Notes under the pieces: generated by a model
The model's database searches: none
What the model saw: the letters and a program-made list of their open reading frames with translations, nothing else
What the model was told of the DNA's origin: nothing
Assembly: GCF_964656455.1 (NCBI RefSeq)
Contig: NC_135720.1
Location: 106,280,696 to 106,344,695, forward strand
Direction: 5' to 3'
Length of the DNA: 64,000 nucleotides
Origin: Halichoerus grypus
Lineage: Eukaryota; Chordata; Mammalia; Carnivora; Phocidae
In this document: positions 22,750 through 33,959 of the stretch, in pieces
How positions within the stretch are numbered: the first letter of the stretch is position 1
Layout: every line of letters begins with the position of its first letter
Made by a program: the position numbers and the translations under genes

Positions 22750-23039
22750 TTTAAGATTTTATTTATTTATCCATTTTAGAGAGAGAGAGAGCATGTGCGT
22801 GTGAGCAGAGGGGAGGGGCAGAGGAAGAGAATCCCAAGCAGACTCCATACTGAGCACAGAGCCTGACATGGGGCTCAATGCCATGACCCTGAGATCATGA
22901 CCTGAGTTGAAATCAAGAATCTGAAGCTCAAATGACTGAGCCACTGCTGGGCGTGGAGCTTGCTTGAGATTCTCTCTCTCCTTCTCCGTCTGCCCCTCCC
23001 TCCACTCCCCACACTCTCTCTCTCTTAAAAAAAAAAAAA
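22750..23039. mobile_element. Composite SINE: minus copy joined to a plus 3' half
   Basis: 22750-22945 is a minus-strand SINE that reaches gactgagccact near its 5' end. It is joined directly to gctgggcgtggagcttgctt, the 3' half of a plus-strand SINE ending in a long A-tail at 23039. No target-site duplication separates the two parts. Confidence 0.85.
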
Positions 23040-23044
23040 GTTAA

Positions 23045-23850
23045 AAATGTAACAATGGAAAAGACATACTATGCAAACACTAACCAAAAGAAAGGAGTTG
23101 TTGCTGTAGTATCAGATAAATTACTTTAAGTGAGGAGTATTATCTGAGATGAAAAAGATAATTCATGATGATAAAAGGGTTAATCTAGGAGGTACAATTC
23201 TAAATTTGTATGTATTCCATAACATAAAGATATATAAAGCAGGCATATAATAACAGAACTAAAAGGAGAAAGACAAATCCAACGATCACTGTGGGAAACT
23301 CTAAGATACTTCAATAGTTGGTGGAACAAGTAGGCAGAAAATTAGTAAGTATATAAGACTTACACAATGAAAATGAACAAACCTGACCTAAGTGACATAC
23401 AGAAACACTGCACCCAATGATAAGAGAATATACATTATTTTCAAGTTCACATAGGATATTTATCAAAACTGAAAACATTCTGGGCCATAAAGCTAGACTC
23501 AACAGAGGACTGAAATCAGTATGTTCTCTGACCACAGTAAATAAGCTAGAACTTGTAACAAAATAATTAGAAAATGCCCAGCTGTTTTGAAATTTAGCAA
23601 TATACCTCTAAGAAGTATAATCACAAAGAACAACAAATGGGTCAAGGAAGAGATCACGAAGGAACTCAGTGAATTTTTGGAACTGTATAATAAAAATAAG
23701 ACATTACAAAATTGTGGGATGCAGCTAACGTTACGATTAGATGGAAACTTAAGCATTAAATGCCCTTATCAGGAAAGAAAGGCTGAAAGCCAACGATTTA
23801 AACATCTATCTCAAGAAATTACAGAAAGAATGGTAGTCATCATGTGGTGA
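23045..23850 (+). mobile_element. L1 ORF2 fragment (endonuclease region)
   Basis: The words aacagaactaaaaggagaaa, then acattctgggccataaagct and aattgtgggatgcagctaac follow the L1 ORF2 endonuclease region in order. A partial open frame remains at 23587-23850 but there are stops elsewhere. Confidence 0.82.
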
Positions 23851-23859
23851 ATAAAAGCA

Positions 23860-24975
23860 GGAATCTTTCTTATTCCTGATCTCAGGGGAAAAGCTTTTAA
23901 TACTCAGCATTATGTAGAATGTTTGCTTTAAGTTTTTTATTTTTTGTTTTGTTCTTAGGTACTCTATTAGATTAAAGTTCTCTTTCATTCGTAGGTATGA
24001 GGTATTTTTTGTTTTAAATTACGAGTGTTGAATTTTCATTAATTTGGAAAAAGCATTTGATACAATTTTTTTCTGTCCGTTAATAAGGTGAGTTATGCCA
24101 GCTGATTTTTCCCCCAAATGTTACACTACCCTTTCATTGAGGGAAAAAACCAAACTTGGTTGTGACGTATTATCCTTTTTCTATATTGCCTGATTTGATT
24201 TGTGCAACCTCATCTGTGAGAGAGATTAGATGGTAATTTTCTTATAAATTGCCTTGCTGGGTTTTGGTATCAAGATAACAGAGAATTCAATTAAATTGGC
24301 CAGTATATTCTCTTTCTCTTTTTTCCAGAAAAATTTATGTAAGACAGGTATTATTTCTCAAATATTTGGAAGGATTCTCCAGTGTAGGCACTTGGGCCTG
24401 GGGACTTGTGAGAAGATTTTTATAATAATTAAAAATTTCTATTTCTTGTTTCTCTTTTAATAACCTGTGGGTTTTCTTAGGAATCTGTTCATTTCACCCA
24501 AATTTCCAATTATACTGATTTAAGTTGGTCCCAATACTGTCTTATTTTCTACTCAATATCTGTAAGGCCTGTACTTTTTTGTAGCCCTTTTTTTTTTTTT
24601 TTTTTTTTAAAGATTTTATTTATTTATTTGAGAGAGAGAATGAGAGAGAGAGAGAGCACATGAGAGGGGGGAGGGTCAGAGGGAGAAACAGACTCCCAGC
24701 TGAGCAGGGAGCCCGATGCGGGACTCGATCCTGGGTCTCCAGGATCATGACCCGAGCCGAAGGCAGTCGCTTAACCAACTGAGCCACCCAGGCGCCCTGT
24801 AGCCCTTTTTAAAATTAAAGTTTTTCTATTTTTTATATTAGTCTTTCTAGATATCTATTCCTTTTCCTTGTTTTAAAAGAACCAACTTTTGATTGTACTG
24901 ATTTTTTTCTTATGTATATTTGCTTTGTTTTATTAATTTCTGCTCTTTATTATTTCCCTTTTTCTACTTTCTTTA
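23860..24975 (-). mobile_element. L1 ORF2 fragment, inverted relative to its neighbours
   Basis: Read on the minus strand it starts around ctaaagaaagtagaaaaagg, passes agaaccaactttt-type wording in reverse and ends in the early RT region. It begins, in L1 order, about where the plus-strand piece at 23850 stops. A SINE interrupts it at 24591-24797. Confidence 0.72.
24591..24797 (-). mobile_element. Carnivore SINE
   Basis: Complete minus-strand copy with long T-tail and target-site duplication tgtagccctttt at 24580 and 24798. Confidence 0.95.
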
Positions 24976-24979
24976 GACC

Positions 24980-25490
24980 TAAGCTCTCACAATGGCCTTG
25001 CCCATTCCACCTTCAACCCTATCCCCAAACTCAGTGATGTCATTAACCATTTTCTTCATTTATCTAGCAACACTGGCCTGTTTGGGATTCTTTCTTCCAA
25101 AATGCCAAGTGCACATTCATCTCAGAACTTTTGTACTTCCCCAGGAGGCTCTTCCACCAGTTAGTCACATTTCTCATCTCTCACTTTCTTCAGGTTCCTG
25201 TTCAAACACTACTTCTCTGAGAGGCCTTCTGATAACCTTGTATAAAATATGACCCTTTCACTGTCACTCTCTATCCCCTTAACCTGCTTTTCTACTTCAT
25301 AGCACTTACCAACACTTGATTTATAAATGGTATGCAACTGTTTGTAAATCTGTCTTCCCAATTAGACTATAAATTCCATGGGAACGGGGACTTTTGTCTG
25401 CTTTGTTTACTGCAGTATTTATCTCCAGAGCCCAAAACAGTACCTACTCAGTAAAGGTGCTAAATAAGTAAGTTCTGAATAAATGAGTAC
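24980..25490 (+). mobile_element. L2 LINE 3' end
   Basis: tctgagaggccttctgataa, ttagactataaattccatgg and gggacttttgtctgctttgt match the conserved L2 3' end in order. Confidence 0.85.
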
Positions 25491-25529
25491 ATATGCTATT
25501 TATGTACTGTTTTAACTAAAGGAATCAGA

Positions 25530-26085
25530 CAAGAAACAAAAAATAAAAGTTGAAATATTAGAAGAAAAAATTACTTGTAGATTACTCAAAATCCCACGAA
25601 ATCAACACAAAATATTAGAAGAAATGCTAATTAAGAGGACCAGACAAATACAAGATGGATACATAAATATATCAGTGCTTTTCCTACATACCAGACATAG
25701 CCAGATTAAAAATGTGTAAGACCCGTAACAAGACAACTATGAAGTCTGTAATAAGAGCATAATATAAAACTTAATAAATGAGGACAAATTATGTTCCTGG
25801 ATGGGGATATTCGATATTGCAAAGATATCAGTTCTTCCCAAAGTATCTTTAAATACATTTTCAATCAAAATCCTAATGTGTTTTTTTGTGATTTTAGTTC
25901 ATCTTAAAAAAAAAAAAAAAAAAGCCTGAGAACATTAAAGAAATTATTTGAAAAGAATAATGGAAGATTTAGCCCTACAAGGTATCAAAACAGAGTATTA
26001 AGCTAAAATTGTTAAAACTGGGTACTGACATGGAAATGGACAAACAGATCAATGGAGGAAGCACAGATATGAACACACATGGGAT
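25530..26085 (+). mobile_element. L1 ORF2 fragment, distal part
   Basis: The words cagtgcttttcctacatacc, gttcctggatggggatattc and gggtactgacatggaaatgg follow L1 ORF2 downstream of the RT core. It contains a pure A-run at 25905-25922. Confidence 0.78.
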
Positions 26086-26099
26086 TATCTCAGAGACTT

Positions 26100-27115
26100 C
26101 TCAAACATACCTGACTAAAATGAAAGCACTGCTTTCTCTCTTCACAAATCCTACTCGTTTTCCAAAACCCCCTGTCCAAGTGGCACGATATCCACTGGGC
26201 TGCAAGTCACAAACCTAGGAGTCATCTTTACCCTTTCCCTCCAATCAAACAACCAATCACCAACTGATCCCTCAAACCCAAGTATGGCCAATTCTGTAGC
26301 TTTTACTACTTAAATCTCTCTCACAACTCATATCCACTGCCAAAATCCCAGCTCAAGTTACCACCAATTCTTGTCTGGATCATTGCATCAGCTTCTAATT
26401 AGGTTCCCCACACTCACTTTTGCCCCCCTGCCAATTTGTTCTCCAAATTACAAACAGCATGATCTTTTAAAAATCACAAACATGATGATGTAAATGCCAC
26501 TTAAAACTCTTCACTGCTTTCCCATAAAACCAAAATCCTTCACTTGGCCTATAATATCTCATTAGTGGATACAGACAGCTTCAACTGTACTAGAATACAT
26601 CCTTCAACATAAAGGTAATCCTGGGAAAAACACTCGTTAAAAACAAATAAATAAACAAAAAAACTGGAAAATGCACCTTGTAGGAAAATAACCCTAGAAT
26701 ACTATACAATTAAGCACCTGCCTTCGTTTCTGGTCTCATTTTATTCCATATTCAAGGATCTTCAATTGTGCTGGCTTTCCGTCTGTTTCCTGGATAGGAA
26801 CTTTCCTACTTCAGGACCTGCTTAAGTGTTGGTCCCTTTAAATGAACTTTCCTTCATGACCCCACATAAAGGTGCCTTCCCTACAGAATCCCTCTCTGAA
26901 CTTTGGGAAAAGGTCAGATCTCTCTATTATTCTCTTGCAAAACAACCAAATTCTTGAGTTTTCATTATAATTTTAATTAACCAATTCTGTGAGTCTTTCC
27001 CATTATTTTAAGTTCCATGAGGGCAAGGACCACATCTGTTTTTGTTCACTGCTGTATTCCCAAAGCTTAGAACTGTGCCCAATCAATAATAGATCTCAAA
27101 ACATGTTAAATAACT
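26100..27115 (+). mobile_element. L2 LINE remnant
   Basis: gtctggatcattgcatcagc then ttctaattaggttccccaca, acagcatgatcttttaaaaa and finally ccatgagggcaaggaccaca follow L2 order up to its 3' end. Confidence 0.8.
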
Positions 27116-27571
27116 TAAATATGAATTTCAATTACTGAATAGCACTAAAACATAGTGATGCTTTCCCAGGCAACTAGTATAAGACCACCCACAATCACTG
27201 TGATTCAATTGCCTTAGCTACCCCTTCCCTTACTGGGGGGAAGGGAGCTTCTCAAAATGTGAGATTGTATATAATATGCTGTTTCTAATGTATACATTTG
27301 TTAAACCAATCTGCTTAATTTTTAACTTACCAGTTCAAAACCTCGGGGAAGTAGTATGAGAATGTACAGATTAAGTTTAAATGATTTTTTCTTTCTAGAT
27401 TACATACTGAAGGCTATGTTCTAGTATGGCTGAAGGTGTCTGAAGTCCAATCACCCATTAATAAAATATTATTCTGTTCAGGAATATACAGATCTTCAGT
27501 CTCTAGTATTTTAAGGCTTTACTTCTGTCAATGGCAAACAAGAAAGTTCTTCTTAGTCTTTTAGTACTTAC
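27116..27571. other. UBR2 intron next to exon 9B, no element
   Basis: Repeat-free stretch of about 450 bp directly downstream (in gene direction) of exon 9B. It is the most likely place in the window for intronic splicing regulatory signals for the alternative pair; I cannot name a specific motif with confidence. Confidence 0.4.
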
Positions 27572-27670
27572 AAGTGAAGGAACCGTGAATATCTGAACCG
27601 AGAGGTCTGCGATTGAAAACTCTCTGTCGTGGTCATCTGTCACATAATCACTCTGCAAACGCTCATAGTT
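27572..27670 (-). CDS. UBR2: UBR2 exon 9B, downstream member of a mutually exclusive exon pair
   Basis: 99 nt, 33 codons, phase 0 at both ends. It begins [20 protein letters not shown] and ends [13 protein letters not shown]. It aligns without gaps to exon 9A. Acceptor is ttaatag behind a pyrimidine tract, donor is CTT|gtaagt. It is fully open with good splice sites and conservative substitutions, so it looks like a functional alternative rather than a dead copy. I recall an annotated human isoform with this kind of replacement, which should be checked. Confidence 0.93.
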
Positions 27671-27740
27671 CTATTAAGAAGGCAAAAAAAGGCAAGGAGT
27701 GCCAGCTATCAGTTACAAAGAAAAGGCAAGCACTACTCAC
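27671..27740 (-). promoter_or_regulatory. UBR2: 70-nt intron between alternative exons 9A and 9B
   Basis: On the coding strand it runs from gtgagtagtg to cttcttaatag. A good branch-point match, taactgat, places its A about 32 nt after the donor and 38 nt before the acceptor. The pyrimidine word cttgccttttc occurs on both sides of the branch site, before and after it. The short donor-to-branch distance predicts that A cannot be spliced to B. Confidence 0.8.
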
Positions 27741-27839
27741 CAGAGTAGGTGCGGTGAAGAACTGGACAGACAGAGCAGTCACGGACACTGCTCGCTCGTG
27801 ATCATCCTCCATAAAATCTCTCTGCAACTGCTGGTAATT
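27741..27839 (-). CDS. UBR2: UBR2 exon 9A, upstream member of a mutually exclusive exon pair
   Basis: 99 nt, 33 codons, phase 0 at both ends (about residues 395-427). It begins [20 protein letters not shown] and ends [13 protein letters not shown]. Acceptor is gtttag and donor is CTG|gtgagt. It is homologous to the exon 70 nt further downstream (18 of 33 residues identical). This version matches the human UBR2 sequence I remember as the longer reference form. Using A, B, both or neither would keep the reading frame. Confidence 0.95.
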
Positions 27840-28763
27840 CTAAACAACAAGGGGGAGATTCACCTCTAATCCACATTGACCAAATGTTTAAGGATTATAA
27901 TGAAAAGTCAGTGCTGGAGGAGTCAATAAGGTAACCCTGCTATGAGAATGATAACGAAATGACTTCTACCAATAAGTTTTGAATAAATACTGATTCACTA
28001 TATAATCTTGAGCACAATGGCAATTTATGAGCTCAAATAGGAGTAACAGCTTCTAAAATCCTGGGATGTTATTGTACACCAGTAGGGCTAAACCACAGCA
28101 GCTCTACATGGTCTCTGATGAAACCAGATTTTTGTTTCTTATGGATGTATATCAGAATCACCTGATGGCTCTTTCCAAGTACACATGCTTGGACCCCATT
28201 CTTGGTGAATTTGTTTCATTAAGTTTGAGAATGGGACACAAAGACATATATTTTGAAAGAGCTCCCCATATTATCCTTACATGCTTCCTTGATTAAGAAC
28301 TCCTAATTCAGGTGAATTAAAAAATAAGCACATACTATGAAAAGGGAGAACATAATTCAACAATATCGACAACCAAGAGTTCATGATTCTTAAATCAACA
28401 TCCATATATACATGTCATTTCAGCTAAGATTATCTTTCCCTTATACAAATTTTAATGGGAATAATATCATATATAATTCACAACGGCATAGGTTTAAATT
28501 CTTCATTTATCATTTGATATCATATACATTTCACAGGTGGATATTTGTATCCAGGTGATGAAAAGGAAAAGCCTTACTGCTGGAATTTTATTCTATTTAT
28601 AAAAGATAAAAAGATCATCTACTGAAGTTTCTTAGAACTTAAAATCAACACAGTGACATATGACTATTGGTTGCTAATATTATAAAGCCTGGATATAATC
28701 ATGGGTTATATTTACTCTGTATATAACCTATTTTGTTAAATTTCAAACTGAGAGACTACTTAC
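27840..28763. other. UBR2 intron between exon 8 and exon 9A, repeat-free
   Basis: 924 nt without a recognisable mobile element. It is unusually clean compared with the other introns here. Confidence 0.45.
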
Positions 28764-28852
28764 CTTTGCAAATCGAACAGCAAACAATTTCTTGTATTTC
28801 AAATCCATAAGTAGACTGCTCATAAACAACTGATGATACACACTCCTAGCAC
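28764..28852 (-). CDS. UBR2: UBR2 exon 8 of window, constant exon before the alternative pair
   Basis: 89 nt, completing a Gly codon and adding 29 codons (about residues 365-394). It reads ARSVYHQLFMSSLLMDLKYK and ends KLFAVRFAK. The phase-0 donor gtaagt can join to either 99-nt exon downstream. The acceptor is gtaaaag, which is not a strong match. Confidence 0.96.
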
Positions 28853-28997
28853 CTTTTACAAAAAGAGTAGATGTAAACTAAGAATGTATCAAACAAGCCA
28901 AAAATTACATTTCCAAAGTTTTTATATGTTCAATTGTATTTTAAGTCTCAAGAGCAAAACTCTAAATGTGTTCTTCAGTATAAAATGTTTGCAATCT

Positions 28998-29186
28998 TTT
29001 TTTTTTTTTAAAGATTTTATTTATTTATTTGACAGAGAGAGAGGGAACACAAGCAGGGGGAGTGGGAGAGGGAGAAGCAGGCCTCCCGCTGAGCAGGGAG
29101 CCCGATGCGGGGCTCGATCCCAGGACTCTGGGATCATGACCTGAGCCGAAGGCAGACGCTTGATGACTGAGCCACCCAGGCGCCCC
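28998..29186 (-). mobile_element. Carnivore SINE
   Basis: Complete minus-strand copy with target-site duplication tgcaatct at 28990-28997 and 29187-29194. It lies 145 bp from exon 8. Confidence 0.95.
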
Positions 29187-29198
29187 TGCAATCTGCTT

Positions 29199-29280
29199 TT
29201 TTAAAAAAATATTTTATTTTTATTTATTTGAGAGAGTGAGCATAAGCAGGGAGGCGAGGCAGAGAGAGAAGCAGACTGTT
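29199..29280 (-). mobile_element. Truncated carnivore SINE
   Basis: Only the tail and body (tattttatttttatttatttg then gagagagtgagcataagcag) are present. The tRNA-like head is missing, as expected for a 5'-truncated copy. Confidence 0.85.
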
Positions 29281-29528
29281 TCTTAAAAAATTAGTTCTTC
29301 TAAAAATAGTTTTCTAACAAAATATAAAGGTTATTTAATTTGGGTCATGGACTCCAAAATCTGTTTATGTTTTTTCCAAAGAATAAGACATGTGCTAATT
29401 CTAAAAACTATAAATATATTTATTAAATGCCTTCCCAAATGAAAAAAAAACCAAACAAACCCAAAAAAACCTTTTCCCAATTACTTATTTAAGGTTCTCC
29501 TATACCTTGAGAGTAGTTAAAAGATTAC

Positions 29529-29636
29529 CTTTCCACAATTTGGAATCATTAAGCATCAATCTGTCCACTAAAGAAGAGTTTTCACCATCTGGCCCTTCTT
29601 GTAAACCAACTTGACATAAAATTCGGCGAAGCCCAT
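29529..29636 (-). CDS. UBR2: UBR2 exon 7 of window
   Basis: 108 nt (about residues 329-365), phase 1 in and out. It encodes GLRRILCQVGLQEGPDGENS and then SLVDRLMLNDSKLWK. Acceptor is tttaag, donor is gtaatc. The phase matches both neighbours. Confidence 0.96.
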
Positions 29637-31350
29637 CTTAAAACAGGAAGAAAAGTAGTCAATGAAATAGGAACTTCAAGTATTAAAATAAAATGACATT
29701 TTAATAGAAATGTTCCAGTGAACCTACAGAGTTTTACATGTTTACTAATCGGTCAAATTTATTCAGGAAAAGTAAACATATTAACATTTTCACAAAAAGG
29801 AGAAAAATTCCAAATCTCGCATTATACACCAACACTTACTCCAAAATACCAAAATATAAGCCTATCAGAAGGGCAACGACCTCTTATGTTGTAAAGAATT
29901 TAAATACAGTTCTTTAAGCACCTATGTTAATTAAACCATATTATAATAAAATTGTTACATCCCATGATAATTGAAGGTAGGTATAATATATAATTGTGCT
30001 GCCATTTAAAAAAAAGAATGCATGGCCTCTGTACTATAATAAATACAGGTCCATTTATCAGTGCTATGCAAAATGTTTCTACTCATTAAATAAATGTTCC
30101 CTGTGAGCCTATGTGTACCTACTATGTGAAAGGTCCTGGAAGACAAAGTCCCACATCTTCTAAATGCTGAACTTAAAAAAAAAAAGTTCTTCAAATATTA
30201 ACATAAGCATTAACATAACCAAAACTTTAATACCTTTATGTTTCATACTTTATAATTAAAATCAGTTTTTAGTCTTCTATAAGCATGCAAAATAATCAGG
30301 AAAAAAAAGGGAGTAATTTTAAAATTATAAAAGCGACCTATTGTTTATAAAGCTAAAGAGAAATACGTATATAAATATTAAATAAGAGACAAGGTCTTTA
30401 AATAATTAAGGGTAAATATCTCAAAAAAAATTTTGGCAGGAAATTGCTTCCATGATACTATTCTTTACTACTCTAGCACAGAACTTGATGCATAGGTATC
30501 CAATGGAAAACACCAAAACTAAAAAGATTGAGGATAAGAAAAATAACTGGAGAGACATTTAAAAAGGCAAGCAAACATGGTCTCCTAAATTTCAATACCT
30601 CCATGTTTTTTCAACTGTCCGTTCACAATGTGGCAATGCTCTTTCAATACAAATATTTTAGAATTCTCTTTATAATAAACATCAGAATGTCATTTATCCA
30701 AACCACTTCTCTTTCTTTCTAAAGAACAGTATGACAGATAGCTTAGATCTATTCCTATTTTTCTCTTTAGTGTTATATTTTATATACCAAACTTGTATTT
30801 TTGGCATTAGCCATGTGGGTTCTTCATTCTGTTACCACATTAAAAAGATTATCTAATTTGTGGAATGTGGAAAGACAAAAAATATCAAATATAAATCAGT
30901 AACTTCAAATCTGCAAGTGTTTGGAGTTGAAAATTATTAGTAATCAAAAGTTGGAGGAGTCAAAACAAAAGATATCAGCATTAGTGTTGCATCCTTTAAA
31001 CTGCTAATCATTTAGGTTTTATTTACAGTAGTATTTTCCAGCTTGCTCAGTAGAACAGAGTTCCACAGAATGGGGTTTAAAAAAAAAAAAAGGTTCTTTT
31101 ATTAAGTCTGTGAGATTTAGATTTCATTAGCATATTAAAGTCATTTTACTATTGTTTAACCCAATATTTCCTGCATTTATTTGAACACAGAATCCTTTGT
31201 ATGCATATAAAAATATCCTCTGGATCAAAATTTGAGAAACATGGGTTTTTCTGTGCATAAAGATATTCTGAGATGGTATTTTAAAATGTGAAATTAAAGC
31301 AAGAAATTATTTCACTTGATATTTTTTCCAAAATAGTTTTTTGAACCTAC
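29637..31350. other. UBR2 intron, no element recognised
   Basis: 1.7 kb of AT-rich intron between exons 7 and 6. No SINE, L1 or RNA gene was seen. Confidence 0.5.
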
Positions 31351-31471
31351 CTGAATATCCAATAATACTTCCCAGCCACGACAAAAGTTTCAAACCAAAA
31401 TTCTGATGTGCGACAATAGACGAATGCATAACTTGAACTTTGAGTGGTTTTGTCTGTCTACTGGTATTTCT
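31351..31471 (-). CDS. UBR2: UBR2 exon 6 of window
   Basis: 121 nt, 40 codons plus one base (about residues 289-329). It reads RNTSRQTKPLKVQVMHSSIV and then AHQNFGLKLLSWLGSIIGYS. It lies directly after the ClpS-like domain at the start of the helical scaffold. Acceptor is tttaag, donor is gtaggt. Confidence 0.96.
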
Positions 31472-31879
31472 CTTAAAAAGAAATGGCAGAATGAAAAAAA
31501 CAAAAAGGCTATCTTATAGAAAAAAGCTAGTATTTTTATTTAATATAACTATACTCTCATCATTACATGAGAATTTTTTTTTCATGTATGAGTGTAAGAA
31601 AAATACCACTTGGCTTGCTTTACTCAGATCCTAATTTAGGATCTAGAAAGAATCTTAGGATTCTTACAAAAAAGTAAGAAGTTATAGCTTATGAGTAACC
31701 TTAATCTTTGGTCCTATACTTGAAAATCTGCCCCACCAATTAGAAATTATTTAAATGCTTACATTTGTTCTAGGTCTTTAATTTCTTAAATGCAATTACA
31801 TATTTATTTAAGTAATTTGCTTCACTGTACAGAAGTGATGTTATCAATACTTAAAAAAAAAACCCTGTTGTGTAATAAA

Positions 31880-33580
31880 CTACAATTTCCAATGTAACCA
31901 TTTTTAAGTGTACAGTTCAGAATTGTTAAGTACATTCACACTGTGGTGTAACCGATCTCCAGAACTCTTTTTATCTTGAAAAACCCAAACTCTATACCCA
32001 CCAAACACTATAGGTATCGTATAAACAGAATCATACAGTATTTATCTTTTTGTGACTGGCTTATTTCTCTTAGTATAACGTCTTCAAGGTTCATCTATAT
32101 TGTAGCATGCATCAGAATTTTCTTCCTTTTTAAGGCTGAATGATATTCTATTGTATGTATATAGATTTTATTTATCCATTCATCCATCAATAGACATTTG
32201 AGTTGTTCCTGTCTTTTGTCTATTGTGAATAACAATGCTGCTATGAACATAGGTGTACAAATATCTCCTAGACCCTCCTCTCAATTCTTTTGTGCATATA
32301 CCCAAAAGCAAAACTGCTGAATCATATGGTAATTCTCTTTTTAATTTTTAGAGGAACCACATTACAGTTTTCCATAGTAGCTGTACCATTTTACATTCCC
32401 ACCAGCAGTGTGCACAAGGGTTGCAATTTCTCCATATCCTTGCCAACACTTGTGGTGATGTTATGGTTTTTCTTTGTTTATAATAGCTATCCAAATGGGT
32501 ATCAGGTGGTATCTCATCATGGTTTTTATTTGCATTTCCCTAACAATTAGTGATGCTGAGCATGTTTTCATGAGCTTATTGGTTAATTTATATACCTTCT
32601 TTAAAGAAATGTCTACTTAAGTGTATCATAATTTTTAATTTTTATTCCCCCTTCTCATTTTTTGTTTGGATCATCTTTCTACCCCCAACTTCATACCATC
32701 CCCATAACCCACATTAACACAGTACGTCTTTGCATATTTTCTCTATCTATATATTATATATGTATACATTTATAAAGATTTTTATTTGATTTACAAAAAT
32801 GGGATACTATACATACTCTTGTGCATCTTTGCGTTAACCGATTTTTTTGGGTTAATGACTCATAATATTCTGTAGTGTGGATTTATTCAAACATCCTCTA
32901 GAGAAGGGCATTCATATTCCCTTTGTTTTCAGTCTTCTTTGACTACAAAAAAAGCAGCACTGAACATCTTTGTATACACACTTGCTAGTGCTTACATTTC
33001 TATGGGATAAATTCTTAGGAAAGGTAAAGCTTTAGTAATAGATGCTACTAAATTATTTCCCCAAATCCTGTAGCAATTTATTCTACACAAGCATTCCTAT
33101 TCTCCGCATCTCTGCCAGTAAGGTATTTTATCACTCTAACCTCTCCAACCTAATGAATATGAAATCTCCTTGTCATTTTACTGATTACTAATGAGTGAGT
33201 CTCTTCATGTATACTGACTGCCTAGATTTTTCTCTGCTGTAATTACCTTTCCATATCCTATGTCCATTCTTCTATTTTGTTGTTTGTTCCCTACTTGACA
33301 ATCTATGAGTATTCTGTTTATCATAAACATTAAATGTCCATCCTCTATGTTAGAAATAATTTTGCTAAATCTACTGTTTGTCTCTTGACTTTGTTTATGG
33401 AATATCTTGCTATGCTAATTTTTTTATGTAGCCAAAAAATACATTTCTTTTTTAACTCCTGGGGTTCTAGTATTGGTTAAGAAGCTCTCCTCCTCCCTTA
33501 GAATGTACCTATAGTTTCCTAGATTTTCCTTCTAGCTAGTATCTATTTCTGGTCTTTCTTTTCTATATTATGATTATATC
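31880..33580 (-). mobile_element. Old L1 3' region, several fragments
   Basis: 31880-32630 reads aagtgtacagttcagaattg, then gtgaataacaatgctgctat and gtggtgatgttatgg, the antisense 3' region of an old L1. 32640-33580 repeats a similar order (gcagcactgaacatctttgt, ctactgtttgtctcttgact), so at least two fragments are present. Confidence 0.72.
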
Positions 33581-33959
33581 TACATAAATGCCACTAGAGA
33601 TTATAAATACTAATTTTTTTTAAAAGGAAAAACTGAAATGATACTACTAAACATAAGAAGTTATAAAGCAACCAATATAAGGAAAAATCTGAGCTTTACT
33701 CAGATTCATCTATTATAAACCTTTTATTTCAATTGCTTTCTCATTTCCACCTTATTTTTCTCTCTCCACAGATACACATATATGCACTTAAAAAAAAAAA
33801 AAAAAAAAAACCTGAAGAACGATTGAGGGTGTGTTATATGCACCCTGCATCATGCCTCCTTATCCCTTAATACTCAGTCTGCATTTCCTAAAAATGGAAA
33901 TATTCTTTTACTCAACCACAGTATAGTTTCTCGTGATTAAATTGAGTATGTCCAAACAT

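Noticed and set aside
22750..23039. CRISPR-like or phage-type repeats
   Set aside because: The repeated words are dispersed mammalian SINEs. There are no regularly spaced identical repeats anywhere in the window.
27572..27670. Exon 9B as a dead duplicated exon
   Set aside because: It has an intact frame, good splice sites and conservative replacements, which argues for function.
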